Shown: piece after piece, positions 1-13,000 of the stretch
How the letters are laid out: every line of letters begins with the position of its first letter
Numbering within the stretch: position 1 is the stretch's first letter
Assembly (NCBI GenBank): GCA_030374765.1
Contig: JARGXX010000006.1
Span: 620,001-684,000, forward strand
Length of the DNA stretch: 64,000 nucleotides
Direction: 5' to 3'
Source of the DNA: Agarophyton chilense
Taxonomy: Eukaryota > Rhodophyta > Florideophyceae > Gracilariales > Gracilariaceae
The notes under the pieces: model-generated
The model's database searches: none
Told to the model about the DNA's origin: nothing
Seen by the model: only the letters and a program-made list of their open reading frames with translations
Made by a program: the position numbers and the translations under genes

Positions 1-1140
1 CGCTATTCGATGGTACCTTCGCTCATCCAGGTAAATATGGACGCCTCATCGGTAACCTCTATGGCACACCACCAGCTGCTTTCATCTACGCCAATGCCCT
101 TCGAAACTACCTCAAGATCCACGGCTACGACACCACCTCAGCTGACCAAAACGCCATCTTCCACGAAAACCACCGGGGCAAACTCATATGCGCACTTAGT
201 ATGGACGACTTTCTAGTCACGGCGACCGACACACATATCATCACCGACCTTTACACCAAACTGTCCAAGAAGTACAATATTAAGCGCCTGGGCCACCCCA
301 CCAAATACCTGAACTGGATCGTCCATCGAACGGACAACGGAAACATACACATATCACAACCACACGTAATACAGGACATCCTTCAGACCAACAACATGAG
401 CGCATGCAACACGAAACCAACCCCACTGCCAAACCAAAAAATGCTCCTCACAACACAAAACCGGCCACTCTCCTCACAGGACACATCCGAATACCGCCAC
501 ACCTTAGGATCACTGCGCTATCTCGCCGATTCAACGCGGCCCTACATTACCTTTGCAACCAACTGCCTCGCCTGTGCCATGCAAAAACCCACTAGGAGCG
601 ACTAGCAGAAATTAAAATGGCTCCTACGGTATCTAGCTGGTACCCGCAACCTCGGCATCCTATACACCAGCAACCAACCCACAAAACACCCACTCTGATC
701 TTTCTCTGATGCAGACTACGCGAACGCAACAAACCGTCGCTCCTACAGCGGCTCTGTACACCTACTGTACGGATCCCCCATCTGCTGGTCTTCCAAGAAA
801 CAATCTATCACCGCACTCAGCACGTGCGAAGCTGAGTATATCGCCGCTTCTTCTACGGTCCAAGTCACCAAGTGGCTTAGTCGCCTACTCCAGGACATCG
901 GCATCGACCCAATAACACCATCTCCGCTTTTCATAGACAACTCCAGCACCCTCCAAATCATCGACAACACGGCTCCCACAAAACGACGCAAACTTATCGA
1001 TATCCGCCATCATCACATCGCCAACAACAGACAGCGAGGAGTTGTCACCTCAATACACGTCGAAAGCTTCCGAAACTCGGCCGACCCATTCAAAAAGCCG
1101 CTAAACCGCGTGGCACACCACAACCATCTCAAGCGACTGC
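1..1140 (+). pseudogene. Copia retrotransposon pol fragment (RT end plus RNase H)
   Basis: Decayed Ty1/copia polyprotein, cut by the window edge. Reading across frames, the reverse transcriptase C-terminal half is visible: the catalytic box reads SMDDFLV (about 200-220), followed by the copia-typical LGHPTKYLNW segment and LGSLRYLADSTRPYI near 510-550. RNase H follows with SDADYAN and CEAEYIA (about 705-845), and the conserved KRRKLIDIRHHHI near 980-1020. A stop near 603 and another near 698 interrupt it. Integrase and gag are absent here. It lies head-to-tail with a second, related copia fragment. The family assignment is secure; the start lies outside the window. Confidence 0.8.
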
Positions 1141-1309
1141 ACATGACCACGTCCGCCCCTCCATCAGCGCAGCAGCACCGGGAACTGACAGACCGTACAA
1201 GACCTCATGCTGCTGCGCCCAGCCAACACTGACAGACCGTACACGTTGCCTCCAGACCAAGGAATAGATAGTCCACCAGACGCCGACGTCGATCCAAGTA
1301 AAGAGAGAC

Positions 1310-2738
1310 ATCTTGTGCACTCCGTTACTCCGCGGCGACCTGGTGAAACCCGGTATACACTTCGATCCCAAGAAGACAATTACGTACACAGCGGATCGAA
1401 CCACATAGAGAATTGTCATCGCCCTCCATGCCATCATGAATATCCTGCTGGAGCATTTCGACATCAAGTCGGCGTACTTACACGAACAAAATCAACACGA
1501 TCGTCCCATATTCGTAAAACAAATGCAGCGATTAAATGGCACATATCGCCACAACAGCACGTATGGCAGACTCATAGGTAACCACCTATGGTTCTCCACC
1601 AGCAGCTTATTACTACAATCACGGGCTAAAAGGCTTCCTAGCTTCCATAGGCTACACATGCTCGGAAGACGACCCCTGCCTGTACTCACGAAAAACGAAC
1701 AAAGGCTTCATAATCGTCAGTACCACTATAGACGACTTTCTGGTACTAGCCTCCCAGCAATCTCTCATAAATGAACTGCATCAGCAAATGCTCAACAAGT
1801 ACCAAATCAAACGATTAGGATCGCCAACGCGCTTTCTCAGTTGGGCAATAACGCGCACAAACAACGGCACTCACATCTCCCAACCAGACGCAATCAACGC
1901 CATCTTACACGACACCGGTATGCAGGACAGCAATCCCACACTGACACCGTACAATAATCTCAAAGCAGTAGACCAACGTGAACCCACCAAGCTACTATCA
2001 TCCCAAGAAGCAACACGCTACCGCAAGATCCTCGGCGACATAATATAAGTGACGGACAGCACCCGACCTGATATTGCGTATGCCCCAAATCGCCTCGCTC
2101 AGCACATGTCCAAACCACAGGCCCATCACCAACAAGCCCCCAAGTGTCTACTCCGCTATCTGCAAGGTACTCGCACCCATGATATATTATTCACAAAACA
2201 AGAGACGCCAGGACCACATACTCACCCACTCGGAACATACAGTGACGCCGATTTTGCCAACGAGAAGAATCGCAAATTGATATCGTGCACCATTCATTGC
2301 ATGAACTCAACTCCCATCTCGTGGTCTTCTCGAAAACAAAACATCGTACCACTCTCCACGACAGAAGCGGAGTACATTTCCGACACAGGCGCAACGCAAC
2401 ACACCATCTGGCTATCAAAACTTTTGCAGGAAGCACATCATGCAACCACACAACCAACGCCGCATCGAATTGACAACCTCTCAGCCGTTCTGATAGCTGA
2501 AAACCAGGCCCCGACCAAGCAACGAAAGTACATAGACATACGGCACCATTACCTACAACACCAAGTCTCCAACAATTCTATTACTCTACACAGAATCCCA
2601 ACCGAACAGATGAAACCCGACATACTCACGAAACCTTTGCACAAGACCAGATTCCAACATCTTCGTCAAGAACTCAACATCATGCCCCGCCCGCAGCAAA
2701 AATGCAACGCATCAACCGGGGACTGTCAAAAAAAGTAA
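1310..2738 (+). pseudogene. Second copia pol fragment (RT plus RNase H)
   Basis: A second Ty1/copia relic in the same orientation as the first. It starts inside the RT domain; HFDIKSAYLHEQ near 1456-1490 is the copia first catalytic block. It continues with IDDFLVLA near 1730-1750, LGSPTRFLSW near 1815, then RNase H with YSDADFAN, TEAEYIS and KQRKYIDIRHHYL, ending at a natural stop at 2738. An in-frame TAA at 2046-2048 replaces one codon just before TDSTRPDI, and there are frameshifts upstream of 1790. Its protein differs at many positions from the first fragment, so this is a separate insertion or subfamily rather than a tandem duplication. Confidence 0.8.
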
Positions 2739-2966
2739 TCTATTGATGCATCACCTTTTAGCATTGTCAAACATTACAGTGCATAGACAGTACATAAGCT
2801 TGACCACGACGACGACGGTGAAGAAAAGAGAGTTAGTGCCTTCACTCACATCTAGCTCATATTACAGATCACTTTTGATCGAAGGACTCGTTGTGCGCGT
2901 GAGGTGCACACGTGGACACCCAGCACTGCTGGTTAGTTTAAATGGTTTATTATCAGCATTATTACA
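2724..2966 (+). repeat. Possible 3' LTR of the copia relic
   Basis: Directly after the copia RNase H comes a purine-rich run (CCGGGGAC, about 2716-2723), then a TG start (TGTCAAAA) and a possible end at TTACA (2966). The position and the TG...CA ends fit an LTR of about 243 bp. No second copy is in the window, so the boundaries are a guess. Confidence 0.3.
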
Positions 2967-3856
2967 AGGTTGAAAGTTCAACGCAGTGGTCTACACTATA
3001 GGCTCGGCGATCTTGCCTTGCTGCTCACTATATCATCCCCAACCGTTGTTCTTCCGGCTCTAAATCTTTTTTTGGTTGCCCGAGCTACGACTCTATTCGG
3101 AGGTTGTGCCGTGTTATCAACGATAATCGTACCTAATCGGCGTCTTCAAAAGAAGTACAGCCGACGTTGGCGTTCGTTTACTACTAAGTACGTATTGACT
3201 GCCCTCTATAAGGTTTCTCTACTTCTTTTACTTCGCCTTCCGTGCCCTACGCCACGCTCGCCCTACTGCGTGCTCCCTTTTCCCTTTCTCACTCTCGGGT
3301 GCTGATTGACTTCGTTGCACTAATATTATTTGATCTAATTCTTCCACTCAACTCTCTCGGCTTTTCGTGCAGGATTGTTTTAGGATTACACCCCGACTTG
3401 GTCGTACATTTTCGTAGGGACTCCGTTGCTATGCTACCCCTCCCTCAGAGTGGAAGACACCGAACGTCTTCGTAATGTTGAATATCCGGACCTTGCACCA
3501 CAAAGTGGTCTACTAACGTAGAAGTAGCTAAGCTCATCTTCGGTTTTTGGTCTACAACGAGGTCCCCACACTCGTGTGTGCGTTCTCTATGAGATTCTTT
3601 CCCGATTTCGTAGACAGTTAGCCCTTCGTGGAAGTATTCAGCTACCCGGATACCGGTGGAATTGTTGAATATGCTATGACGGCCGTTCGATGCTAGCCCA
3701 GCCCAGACGCAAAGCCGTTCCATCCCCAACGTGATACCCACCGCCTGTGTCCGTTTTCTGAAGAAATTCGTTGCTTGTCCCCTTCCTAAGATTAACTTGA
3801 AACACAAAGGTTAGGGCCCGGGCTTTTCGAAGAATTGACATCCACAGCCGAAGGCG
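2967..3856 (+). other. Degenerate LTR end and leader of an old gypsy element
   Basis: No convincing gene. The segment ends in CACCACA at 3502, followed by AAGTGGTCTACTAACGTAG. This lines up with the LTR-end/primer-binding-site junctions of the two young gypsy elements downstream (TGGTCTCCCGACTTAGAA at 42817). It is therefore read as the 3' end of an old 5' LTR, a primer-binding site near 3505-3523 and a gag leader. The left LTR boundary is not recognisable. Confidence 0.4.
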
Positions 3857-5545
3857 TTGCATGGAGGACCCATTACAGATGAGGAAACGAATTCTGCCGT
3901 AGATAACCACGTTCCCGTATATTCCACTACGCCACAAGAGGGGGGATTTCATACCGAAAATGATGCGGACCTGCAAAAGAAGTTCGATGAGATGCGCGAG
4001 TCTCATAATAACCTAGTGGAGGAGTTTGAATTCCTGCGTGTTAGGTTTGATACCACTTCTGTGAAGAATTTGTTCAAAGACCTCCGTCTTGTATGGGCGA
4101 ATTTCCACACAAAGTTTGAATGTTTCCGTGGTCCTTCCGTGTACGTGAAGAACATTAAAACACCGTTCGCTTGTGTCGTTTCCCGCCTATATACGGTAGA
4201 GCAAACCATCTTGATGGATTATAACGTCTCGGAGAAGTCGATAGCTGTCTCGAAAAATGTAAAGCACAAGAAGACGGATGATAACCACCGAAGAAGTACG
4301 AAGCAAGAAAATAACGATTCCGATTTCTCGAATTCCTTCCGGTCTTCACGGAACTTTCAATATTCGAATGGGTCGACCTTATCAGATTTTGCATCTGATG
4401 GCGATCATCGAAAGCATACGTCTGGTTTTAAACGGTCGCCTCCCACACAAGATGTAGTTGTTACCCGTACTAAGGTAAAAAATCACATTATTGTGAAGGA
4501 GGTGAGGCGCACAAATCCCTTTTACAGAAATCTGGTATCGTACCGACATTATCGGCTGGAAGAATTCTCGTTGAATCGTACACCCCGAGGCACTGCTAAG
4601 GCGAAGGACTGCATAAATCGTATGCAGCTTTCCCTCCGTAAAAATTCCTTCTCTGGGGACGATGCCATCTTGGTGTTCACTTTTCTTGCACGCTTTGTTG
4701 CGGAAGCGGACATTCTTGGTATGGGTGAGAGTGAGGTTTATATTGCGCTACCATGCTTTCTACGTGGTTTCTCTGAAGACCAGTACAACTCCGTAAGAGG
4801 TTCATCTCGAGCCTCCGAAGGAGAAGAAACGTGCTGGCTCGAAGCCATTCAATACCTCTCGCACTTCTATACCACTAATCAAGCGATTCAGTTGGCTATT
4901 CTCGCTCTTCGTGACACCAACCAGAAGCCTGGAGAACCAGAAACCCAGTTATTAAAACACCTCTATTAGGGTTTCCAGCGTTTTTGGTTATTTGTACATC
5001 GCTGGAAAGCGATTCACCATGCCAATCGATGGAATGGATCCCTCAATCCGTACTGTGGTGTCCAAAAATTGAGAAGATCGAAGGAAAACAAGTACTTAGA
5101 GTTAGTGTAAACTACGCAAGTGGAAGGCAATGCCCTCCAAGCCCGTATTCCTTTAGAAAAAATCTAGTTCGACAGGCGTTGATGATGCGAACAAATTCGC
5201 CATCTTTATCGTTGGTCGCGAGTGGGCACTCCCAAAAGGGATTTAGACAACGTCGATTCTGCTTGTTTGTTGCGACGACAGAACTCCCGTCTACTACGGA
5301 TATATCTTATGATAAGGCTCAGAAACAACCTCTGCTTTACACAGCTCCATTCCGTGTCCAAGGGATTATTTTTCCCTTTGCGAACTCGAGTACACGGCAA
5401 AATCGTGCAGGACGGAGGGATATCCGCCCTGCAGTGAGGTTTATAGTATCCGCTCTCTCGGTAAGAGCAAACACCTGCGACGGAGTTCAGACTCCCGATG
5501 TGCTGCTTGTGGCGAAGGGAAAAGGGGTTGTGGAGCTACAGCACT
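3857..5545 (+). pseudogene. Old gypsy gag relic
   Basis: Homologous to the gag genes at 42937-45048 and 58681-60711. The N-terminal coiled-coil-like part is followed by the strongly conserved capsid stretch: YRNLVSYRHYRLEE (about 4525), LSLRKNSFSGDDAILVF, VRGSSRASEG (about 4795) and ILALRDTNQKPGE (about 4900). The long frame stops at 4969, but homology continues with frameshifts: FTMPIDGMDPSIRTVVS near 5010-5070 and SFPFANSS-like sequence near 5370-5400. It is clearly dead. It probably belongs with the leader and primer-binding site just upstream; no pol follows it on this strand. Confidence 0.75.
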
Positions 5546-5935
5546 AGAGAGCTGGACGTGGGTTGAAAGGCCACTACTCGCCAGCGAGCGTGAAAAATAT
5601 ATTGTATAATGCGGATACATCGTGGTAAACGAGGCGGTTCGACAAATAGCTATAGACTTATTTTCTATTGTAGCTCTTCTGCATATTTAGTGAAGGAATC
5701 CTAAGCAAGTAACAGAAGGTTCATGATATCCATGTTGTCTTCATTGCTTGGAGTCCGCGCTCATCTCTGGTACCTTTAATACTTTGTACCAGGGTGAATG
5801 CCCAATTAATATATAAGTAATACCCTGTGGTCAGCCACTTAGCCATACTACTGTACAGATATACTCCCTAATAGAATTTTATCTGTAAAGGGAAATAAAA
5901 CCTGACACGTGGATCGCCACTATCTGTGCCTTTGC
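5546..5935. other. Intergenic, nothing recognised
   Basis: About 390 bp between converging gypsy relics. I see no coding homology, RNA gene or clear repeat boundary on either strand. Confidence 0.4.
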
Positions 5936-7790
5936 CAGTATGGCCCTTCTCTAAGAAGGGTCGCTAATGCGAGCGCGCCGTGACAAGCCGCTCGATCCGT
6001 TTCAACACGCTTTCCATTGATATATATTCTGGCTCTAGTCCCCCTATGCGGACGCCCCTCCATACCAAAGTACCGACTATACCGCTCAGTAATGAGTTCC
6101 ACACGCAACTTTGCGACAAACCAATCCTTGGAACGCTGAAGTGAAAGAATACTACATACCCTTCTCGCTAAGAGCGAACCATATGAGATGAAAGACAGGT
6201 GCAAGATCCAAGCGACAACCGGCCTTCCGGATACTCATCACTCCTATGAATTCTCTTCTGACAGTCAGTTTTCTGGTGTTAAGGCGCGAGCCAATTCTCC
6301 ACATCCCACGATGAATGACAACTGTTACAGCTGGTAAACAGTGACAAATATGTCTGGCCCTCACGGTTCCTTCATCCAGTGTGGCTTCGGGAAGCAGTCC
6401 ACTGCTGCGTACAACGTATAACGATCTTGGAAAACGCCACACCCGAGCCACAAAGCGATACAAATGGTACCGGTTGTTCTGGATTCAACGAGTTTTTGAA
6501 GTGAACGAAACGTATTTGCACGAAATGGGTCAACCATAAAACGCCACTGGATAGCTAGAACAAGTAAACAAATTCCAGAAATACGCCAAGAAGGTGGATA
6601 AAAACGAGCATCTCCCGAACACCATCCATGAAGAGGACTAAAATGGGAATCTTCAGGGATCTGAGTCACAGCACGACACTTCTCTGATGTAAAAGTCGAT
6701 AATCGACACACTAGCTCCTCGCATCTGATTTAGATGTGATCACGAATACAGAACCAGTCAAAAGAAACTTTCACTCTTCCATGAGCGGAAATTTCTGAGG
6801 TATTTCAGTATCCTGAACAAGAGAAGGTGAGGAATGAAATGGTGTATTAGAACGATTCGTAGACATCTCAGAATTGTTCTCAGTGCTTTTAGCAAAGAAC
6901 CTCACAAAAACTGAAGAGACAGAGAAAGCCTTCAAACAAGCAATATTATAGACGACGAAGGAACTCCGGATTTCCGAAACATGATCGGATTTGACGACCG
7001 AGTCATACAACGGTTTTTGGGATTCAAATCTGAAAATGGTCATAGGTCCCACAGTCGAAACTTCTCGAGCATCGAGTCAATTGCCTAATCAAAGTGTACA
7101 GAAACCTCCGGATGAGAGAGCACTTTCCCAATCGTTCGGGTTTTCATGATCATCATGTCTCACGGTGACGTGTTATCAATGAGAACTTTGAAAACCTTGT
7201 TGGGATCTACGTAAATAATTCCTTTCACATGAAGCAATCCTGGTTTATCAACATTTCGAGCACTCGGTGATATCACCATCTTACCAAATTGCTTGGTGGT
7301 AGCAATATACCGACGTTATCGAGCTAGCTGGAGTCAGCACTGTATTGAAACACCGAATCTAAACAGAAATCTTCAAATAGCGTAGGAATACTGCTGTGAC
7401 GGTGGTAGGTTCTATTCACCTGGGTTTTTGGTCGGCCTCTGAACAAGCAGAGTTGTGACACAAGCAGAGAGTCTCATACTCGGTTTTGAGTGAAGTATAG
7501 TCTGAATCCATTGATTACCGAACTCTTTTCAGAGTACAATCTGTGTCATTTGCTTGTCACATACAATAGATAACACTTCAGATTGCTCATTTCAACTGGA
7601 ACGCAGCACTCTGAAGTGTTATTTATCAATTGTTTCTGATTATTAACGTTGGCAACCATAGTATTAAGAAACAATCGGCCAGGAGCTCGAATCTCTCGAT
7701 TCTGTGACACACGTAATTTGGGACACGGTCTAAACCTCATACGAGGCATATCTTTATCAAGAGCAGACGATTGTTTCATGAATTCTTAAC
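5936..7790 (-). pseudogene. Old gypsy pol relic (protease region, RT, RNase H)
   Basis: Heavily mutated minus-strand copy of the pol whose better version is at 54146-58678. Order is preserved: the protease-upstream segment with RNREIRAPGR-like sequence (about 7760-7680), the linker with TTKQFGKMVI and VDPNKVFKVLID (about 7330-7170), an RT block starting CVDYRLLHQ (about 6715-6690), then RNase H-like remains ending in INGKRVETD (about 6010). Frameshifts and stops are frequent, and no catalytic YxDD is left. Assignment rests on alignment by eye to the young copy, block by block. Confidence 0.6.
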
Positions 7791-7990
7791 CGAATCCATA
7801 ATCCCGAAAACTTTTATGATTTCGTGTCTTCACTTTTCCATCTTCTCTTCGTCTCCACTTCTTGTTGAAGTCATCTCTTCACGTTGCCTTCTTCTCTTTT
7901 AGTTTTCGTTCCTTCTCGCTTCTGGAGCTTTTGTTACCTTTGCAGCCCATTATTAAAAATGGGTTATGTCCATGAGTCTGACTAACGAGG

Positions 7991-10900
7991 AGTCGATTTT
8001 CTTGAGGAGTAGTAGTCGCGCAAGATGACGGGATCGCACGAGCTGCGAACAAGGGATATGAGCTATAGTTTCTCATGTATTTGTTTCCGGAGGAAAATCA
8101 TACCAACGGATTCGGAACGTTACTTATCTGGTGTTTTTATGCTCACCATGTTCCAATATGCGATCCATACCATACTCCCGGGCATTCCCCAGTGCTTCCG
8201 CTGTTGGTCCGACACTCTTTTTAACAGGTTTGAAACACCATAGAGTGGACCTTATCGTCTCTTTGAAAGTAGTCTCAGCGCCGCTATGCGTTCGCTCATC
8301 GAATGACCGCCGTCTTGCCTGGAAAAACAGTGTTCTCACTCCTATAGAACCCTTCCAAGATAAAGAGATGCCCTCTTTGCCAGGTTCCATGGAAGTGTAC
8401 TCTTCTCTACTTCCTAATTTCGGTCGTGGATTCTATTCCTTCGGCTTGTCCAATTTTGATCCCTTTTCAGTGAAACCTCTGTCGCTGCTCGGTAGTAGTG
8501 GATTAAGAATAGGGGCTTTAGAACCATACAAACCAATACTGGGTTTGCCAGAGGATATAGGTTGACCACTTTGAACGACTCCGTCCGAGTCGGTGTCGAC
8601 TCTTTTTGGCTTCTATATCGCTTCTACAGTCCTCTGTTTCTTCCCAGCGGGTTCGTTCTTTCCACTCTTGGGAGTTGTAACCCAATTTTCTTTGATTACA
8701 AGCTTTCCTGACGAAGGTGCTTGCACCATGACAGGGGGTGATATCTCTTCTTCTTCTTCTTTCCCACGAGGGATGGGAGCCGATATTGGCAGAATAGCAA
8801 GTGGTGCATCACCTGACAGTTAAGCTTGACGCAGAAACGGCGGGTTATCGGGTCCACTGGTCTCCTATTCATTGATGCCAAATTCTAAAACATCTTTATT
8901 TCTTTTAGGTTCCTTTTCGGTTCTTACGGATGGGCGCATGCCATGGGCCATATACCGATACTTCGACGATGTCCGTGAATAACATACACAACCGCTAGCG
9001 GTAGTAGATGAGAAGCTTTATCCTCCACTCTAGCCACTGGTGGCGGTTTACTCTCCTCAGATGCATTTGGCCTGATATTTATCTGGGCCGCTGCATTTGC
9101 GTCATCAGATGCACCAAATACATGAAATTATGCATGCGAGTCATGCGGGATCTCAACTCGATAGCGCTATACACGTCCTACGCCCTCACTAATTTTGATG
9201 ACTGCAGTTTCTTCACTAAATTTCACCACCTTGAATGAGCCAGTCGCTATCGGCAGTAACTTATGAAGAGATTCTTCTTCCTTGCTAAGTCATTCGATGT
9301 GCAAGAAAACGTGACATCCCACTTGGATTACCGAATTTCCTTCGGCATTCTAGCGTTATAATTTCACTTTTACCGATTCTTCGTTTTAGATACTTTCTTA
9401 GTGAATTCACTCTCTCTGTTTTGAAATATATTTCTCCATTTCAGATGGTACTTATCCGGCGTTGGCGAGTTTAGTCCTGTCTTTTCGTACAGCACCACCT
9501 GTAAAGCTGGAGGTTTTCGTGGGAGCCCAAGTTTGAACAATGCTGTTGTCGCAGAGGTATGCATTTGTGTATTGTATACATATCACAAAGCATATGGAAA
9601 CATGTCCAAACCCTTCGGGTGGTCTGCGATTTAGTGCCTTCGTGCTGGTATCAGCGTGCGGTTGAAACCCTCCATCTGACCGTTCCATTGCGAATTGTAG
9701 GTCGTGGAAAACATATTGCGAATTCCTTTAATGCGGAAAACATTCCGAAAGATCTTCACAACGAATCATTTATCATAATATGGTAAGAGAACGTCTGGTC
9801 GTCCAAATACGAAAACCCGGTGTTTGCTGAACGCATGTGTGAGAACTTCCACTGTGAATTGCTTCAGAGACACAGTCTTCAATAGATTCGAGAAGTGGTC
9901 TGTGATTGCCAACAGGTAGCGATAGCCTCGTCTTCAGCGAATCAAATCACCTACGACTTCAATACTGACGTATTGTAGAGGCACTTGCTTCGATAAAAAC
10001 ATCGCCAATTTTCGCCTGCTGTGAAGCTTCACGCAATTCTGGGCACATTTCTTACAAAACCTTAAAATGGGTGGCATCGCAGTCCATTGCAAAGGTGAGC
10101 CAATAAAATCTCTTATAAGAGTCATAATCAACTTCGTTTCTTCTGAATGACCAGATTGTCTGATGTAGTGCGCCGGATGAAGAACTCGACTCTTCAAATC
10201 GTGTGGAAACACGATTTGATCATTCTTTTCGACATTTCCAAACAGTATTCTTCGTGTATCCAGTGAAAAACGGAGATGATTTCCGCCGTTAAGACGAAAG
10301 CCTATCGACGTGCACAACGTATCCATGGGCTAGTCATTGAGGAGCTCTCTGGACGTGACTCGCTGGACTTGATTTGAAAGGTCAGTATTTGTCAATGCAG
10401 GAATCGGATCTGCATCCGGACAATCACCAATTGTTTCTTGTCCCTCGTCATCCGATGATTATGGATGGGTATCCGTGCAAAAGTACGGTTTCTCTTTATC
10501 GACTTCTTCTCCGGTTTCGGGCATTGTAGTAAGTCGCGATAGCGCGTCGACTTCGGCATTGGTCAATCCTTTCTTGTACCTCCCTCCAAAATGGAATTTA
10601 CAGAAGCGTTAAGACCGTTGTGCATGACGAACGGATGGGTCTGCGATTTACAGTAACCATCGTATAATCGAATGATCAGTATTAAGGGTAAAAAGTTCTC
10701 CTTGGAGATACGGTATCAAAGTGGTTAGAGCCCTGACAACGGCAAGCCATTCCTTGGTCTGAAACTGAGTTTTTCTTCTCTGCTGTATTCAGTAATCTTT
10801 ACCAATAGCCTATGGGTTTTTGTTCTCCATTAAGGTGTGTTTGGAAAAGAGGACACCGTACTTGGTACTCGTTTTAGTCGCTATGCTCGGAATAGGGTAA

Positions 10901-13000
10901 GTTTGAGACGGGTAGCGCCAGAACTGGAGCATTAATATTGCTTGTCTTCAACATGTCAAACGCTTCACACTTAGCCGGTCCGAACTGTTTAAGCTGCACC
11001 GGCTGTCCTTCACGCAAAACACATTGAGTGAGGCCGTCATATGCGAGTATCGCGGTACAAATCGTCGGTAGATATTTCATAAGCCCAGGAATGATCGTAG
11101 TTGCGTCTGTGTAGACGAGGGTTGAGCTTCGAAGGGAGCCGCTGTTTGTTCCTCCTGAATTTACAAGCTTTTCCAGCTTGTTAAGGTGTTCCAAGAACTT
11201 TACGGTTGCGTCTAACTATTTGCACTTCTTGAACTTCAAGGTGATTCTTACCGTGCACAGTGCTTTCAGAATATCTTATAAATTCTATAAATGGCTTTCC
11301 ACGTATTTGGGACAGATGATCACATCGTCGAAATGGACCAAACAATTCTTCCGCTAATAGCTTGAGAGCAAGATGTATAAAGTACGCTGGAAAGTAGCTG
11401 TTGGGTTTATTAGGCGAGATGGATCCTTTTGAAACTGTAGGAAATGGAGTGGCATAAAAATCCATTTTCGCATTAGTCTCCTTCCGCTTCAGGCACCTGA
11501 AAATAACCGGAGTTCCCGTCCAACTAGGTGAAACTGTTTGCTTCTTTTAAGATGCCATCACATTGGTCCATTCTGAGCAACGAGTATGTACCCCGAACAA
11601 TAACTGCGTTCAGTTTTCGATAATCGATACACAAACTCAGGGAACCATCGGGTTTTGAAACCAAACCTATTGGTGAGGCCCAAGCAGATTGAGCAGCTTC
11701 TATGACTACTTTTTCCAGAAACTCGCCGACGTTGTTCTCCTCGAATTGAAGAGTTCGAGATACAGTTTTGTAGAGTGGTTGAGAGATGGGTCTAGACTCT
11801 GGAACCAAATCGATATGATGTTCTGTAGTGGAGATCCCTCCATAGCCATTAAGGCTTTTTCGTTTTTAGACTCAAAATCTGGTAGGTCCACCGTGGAAAC
11901 GAGTAAGTCCGGGTATTCTATCAAATGGATCGCTTTCTCATGTGAATTACTCCCTCGAAGTGCCATTGACGAATCTAGTGACTCTACTAGAGACTCCAGG
12001 TGTAGCAGTCTCCTGTGTGGGTTGGCTCTTGAGGAGCTCTTCTCCTTACCTGTAGAGGTAACCTCAACCACTGACGGGCGGGAGTGACCACACGCTCTTA
12101 CTGCGTCCCCTTCAGCTTTCGCAAACTGCATAAACTACAAACAGAGGACTCTTCCGTGCTTCTCTCTTTATCGAGTTATCAAAGACTTGATACTCGGGTC
12201 CCACTAGTCGATAAACAAGTTCATCTTGTCCTCGGTCGTTTGAACATTTCTGCAGCGGACAAAAGCTTTGTTAAACCTCGGGCTGTACTCAGCTTTGCCC
12301 TCTTCAGACTTATTGGTTACGTCCTTCAGGTCCAAGATCACCTGGCGTATCGCGTTTAAATCTGCATATTTCCTTAGGAATTACTGCACTGTCTCCCGCC
12401 GAGAGATAAAACCACCTTCATCGGCTGTCAGTGATCCGAAAACGGGAGAATACCGCTTCACATCCAAGCCCTCTGAAAAGTGTGGTAAACCACAAATGCT
12501 TGTGGGTCACTCATTTCTAAAGTGTTTGCTTCGTCCACGAATAGAGTCAGAAACTCGATAACGAGAACAGGCTTCTCCCAAGCAAAGGTCAAGTCTTTGA
12601 GGCCAATCTGAAATCGTCCGAAATGACTTTAACCTTCACGATTTTGCGTTCTGAACGCTTCTTGCTGTTCATTTTCAGACTGGAGTACCTGTAGTTTCGG
12701 ACCTTCCGATACAGCTACGAACCAAATGGTGTGTTGTCATTCTCGACAACGTTTTTAACTACGATTAATTCCGAAATTGCCGGAGGTGGCTCGATAAAAA
12801 ATGTGAAAGTTCGATTCCACTGATTTCCGGTATCTATATCAATTCCACATTCTAAGTACGAAATATTCATTGCAACTGACCACAGTGGTCTTAAGTCGGG
12901 AGACCACTCGTAATATACACTATTTCGGTAGGAGCAGACACCTACAACAGAGTTGGGACCGCCGATGGGGTGCTTGGGCCGATGGGGAAAGAGGTGGTAA
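7991..13000 (-). pseudogene. Old gypsy chromovirus relic with gag-RT deletion
   Basis: A near full-length but broken minus-strand gypsy element. Gag remains run about 12950-12060 and end in MQFAKAEGDAVRAC. This runs almost directly into the pre-RT region (MEGSPLQNI near 11840), so the gag C-terminus, zinc knuckle and protease are missing. RT follows with QSAWASPIGLVSKPDGS and LCIDYRKLN (about 11690-11600). Integrase has an H-H-C-C finger (HPAHYIRQSGH, CKKCAQNC; about 10170-10030) and EGFNRT-type core sequence near 9670. A chromodomain closes it at 8190-8010. Stops and frameshifts occur throughout. Confidence 0.7.
8010..8190 (-). pseudogene. Chromodomain of the old gypsy relic
   Basis: Reads EYGMDRILEHG, a stop, VTFRIRWYDFPPETNT, a stop, ETIAHIP. 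This matches the chromodomains at 47512-47650 and 53400-53580 (hydrophobic DRI start, RxRWYGF core, EPIEHLP end). Chromodomains at the integrase C-terminus target chromoviruses to marked chromatin. It contains two in-frame stops, TAA and TGA. Confidence 0.7.

Noticed and set aside
1-2738. Tandem duplication of one copia element
   Set aside because: The two copies differ throughout at protein level and have different break points, so they are separate insertions.
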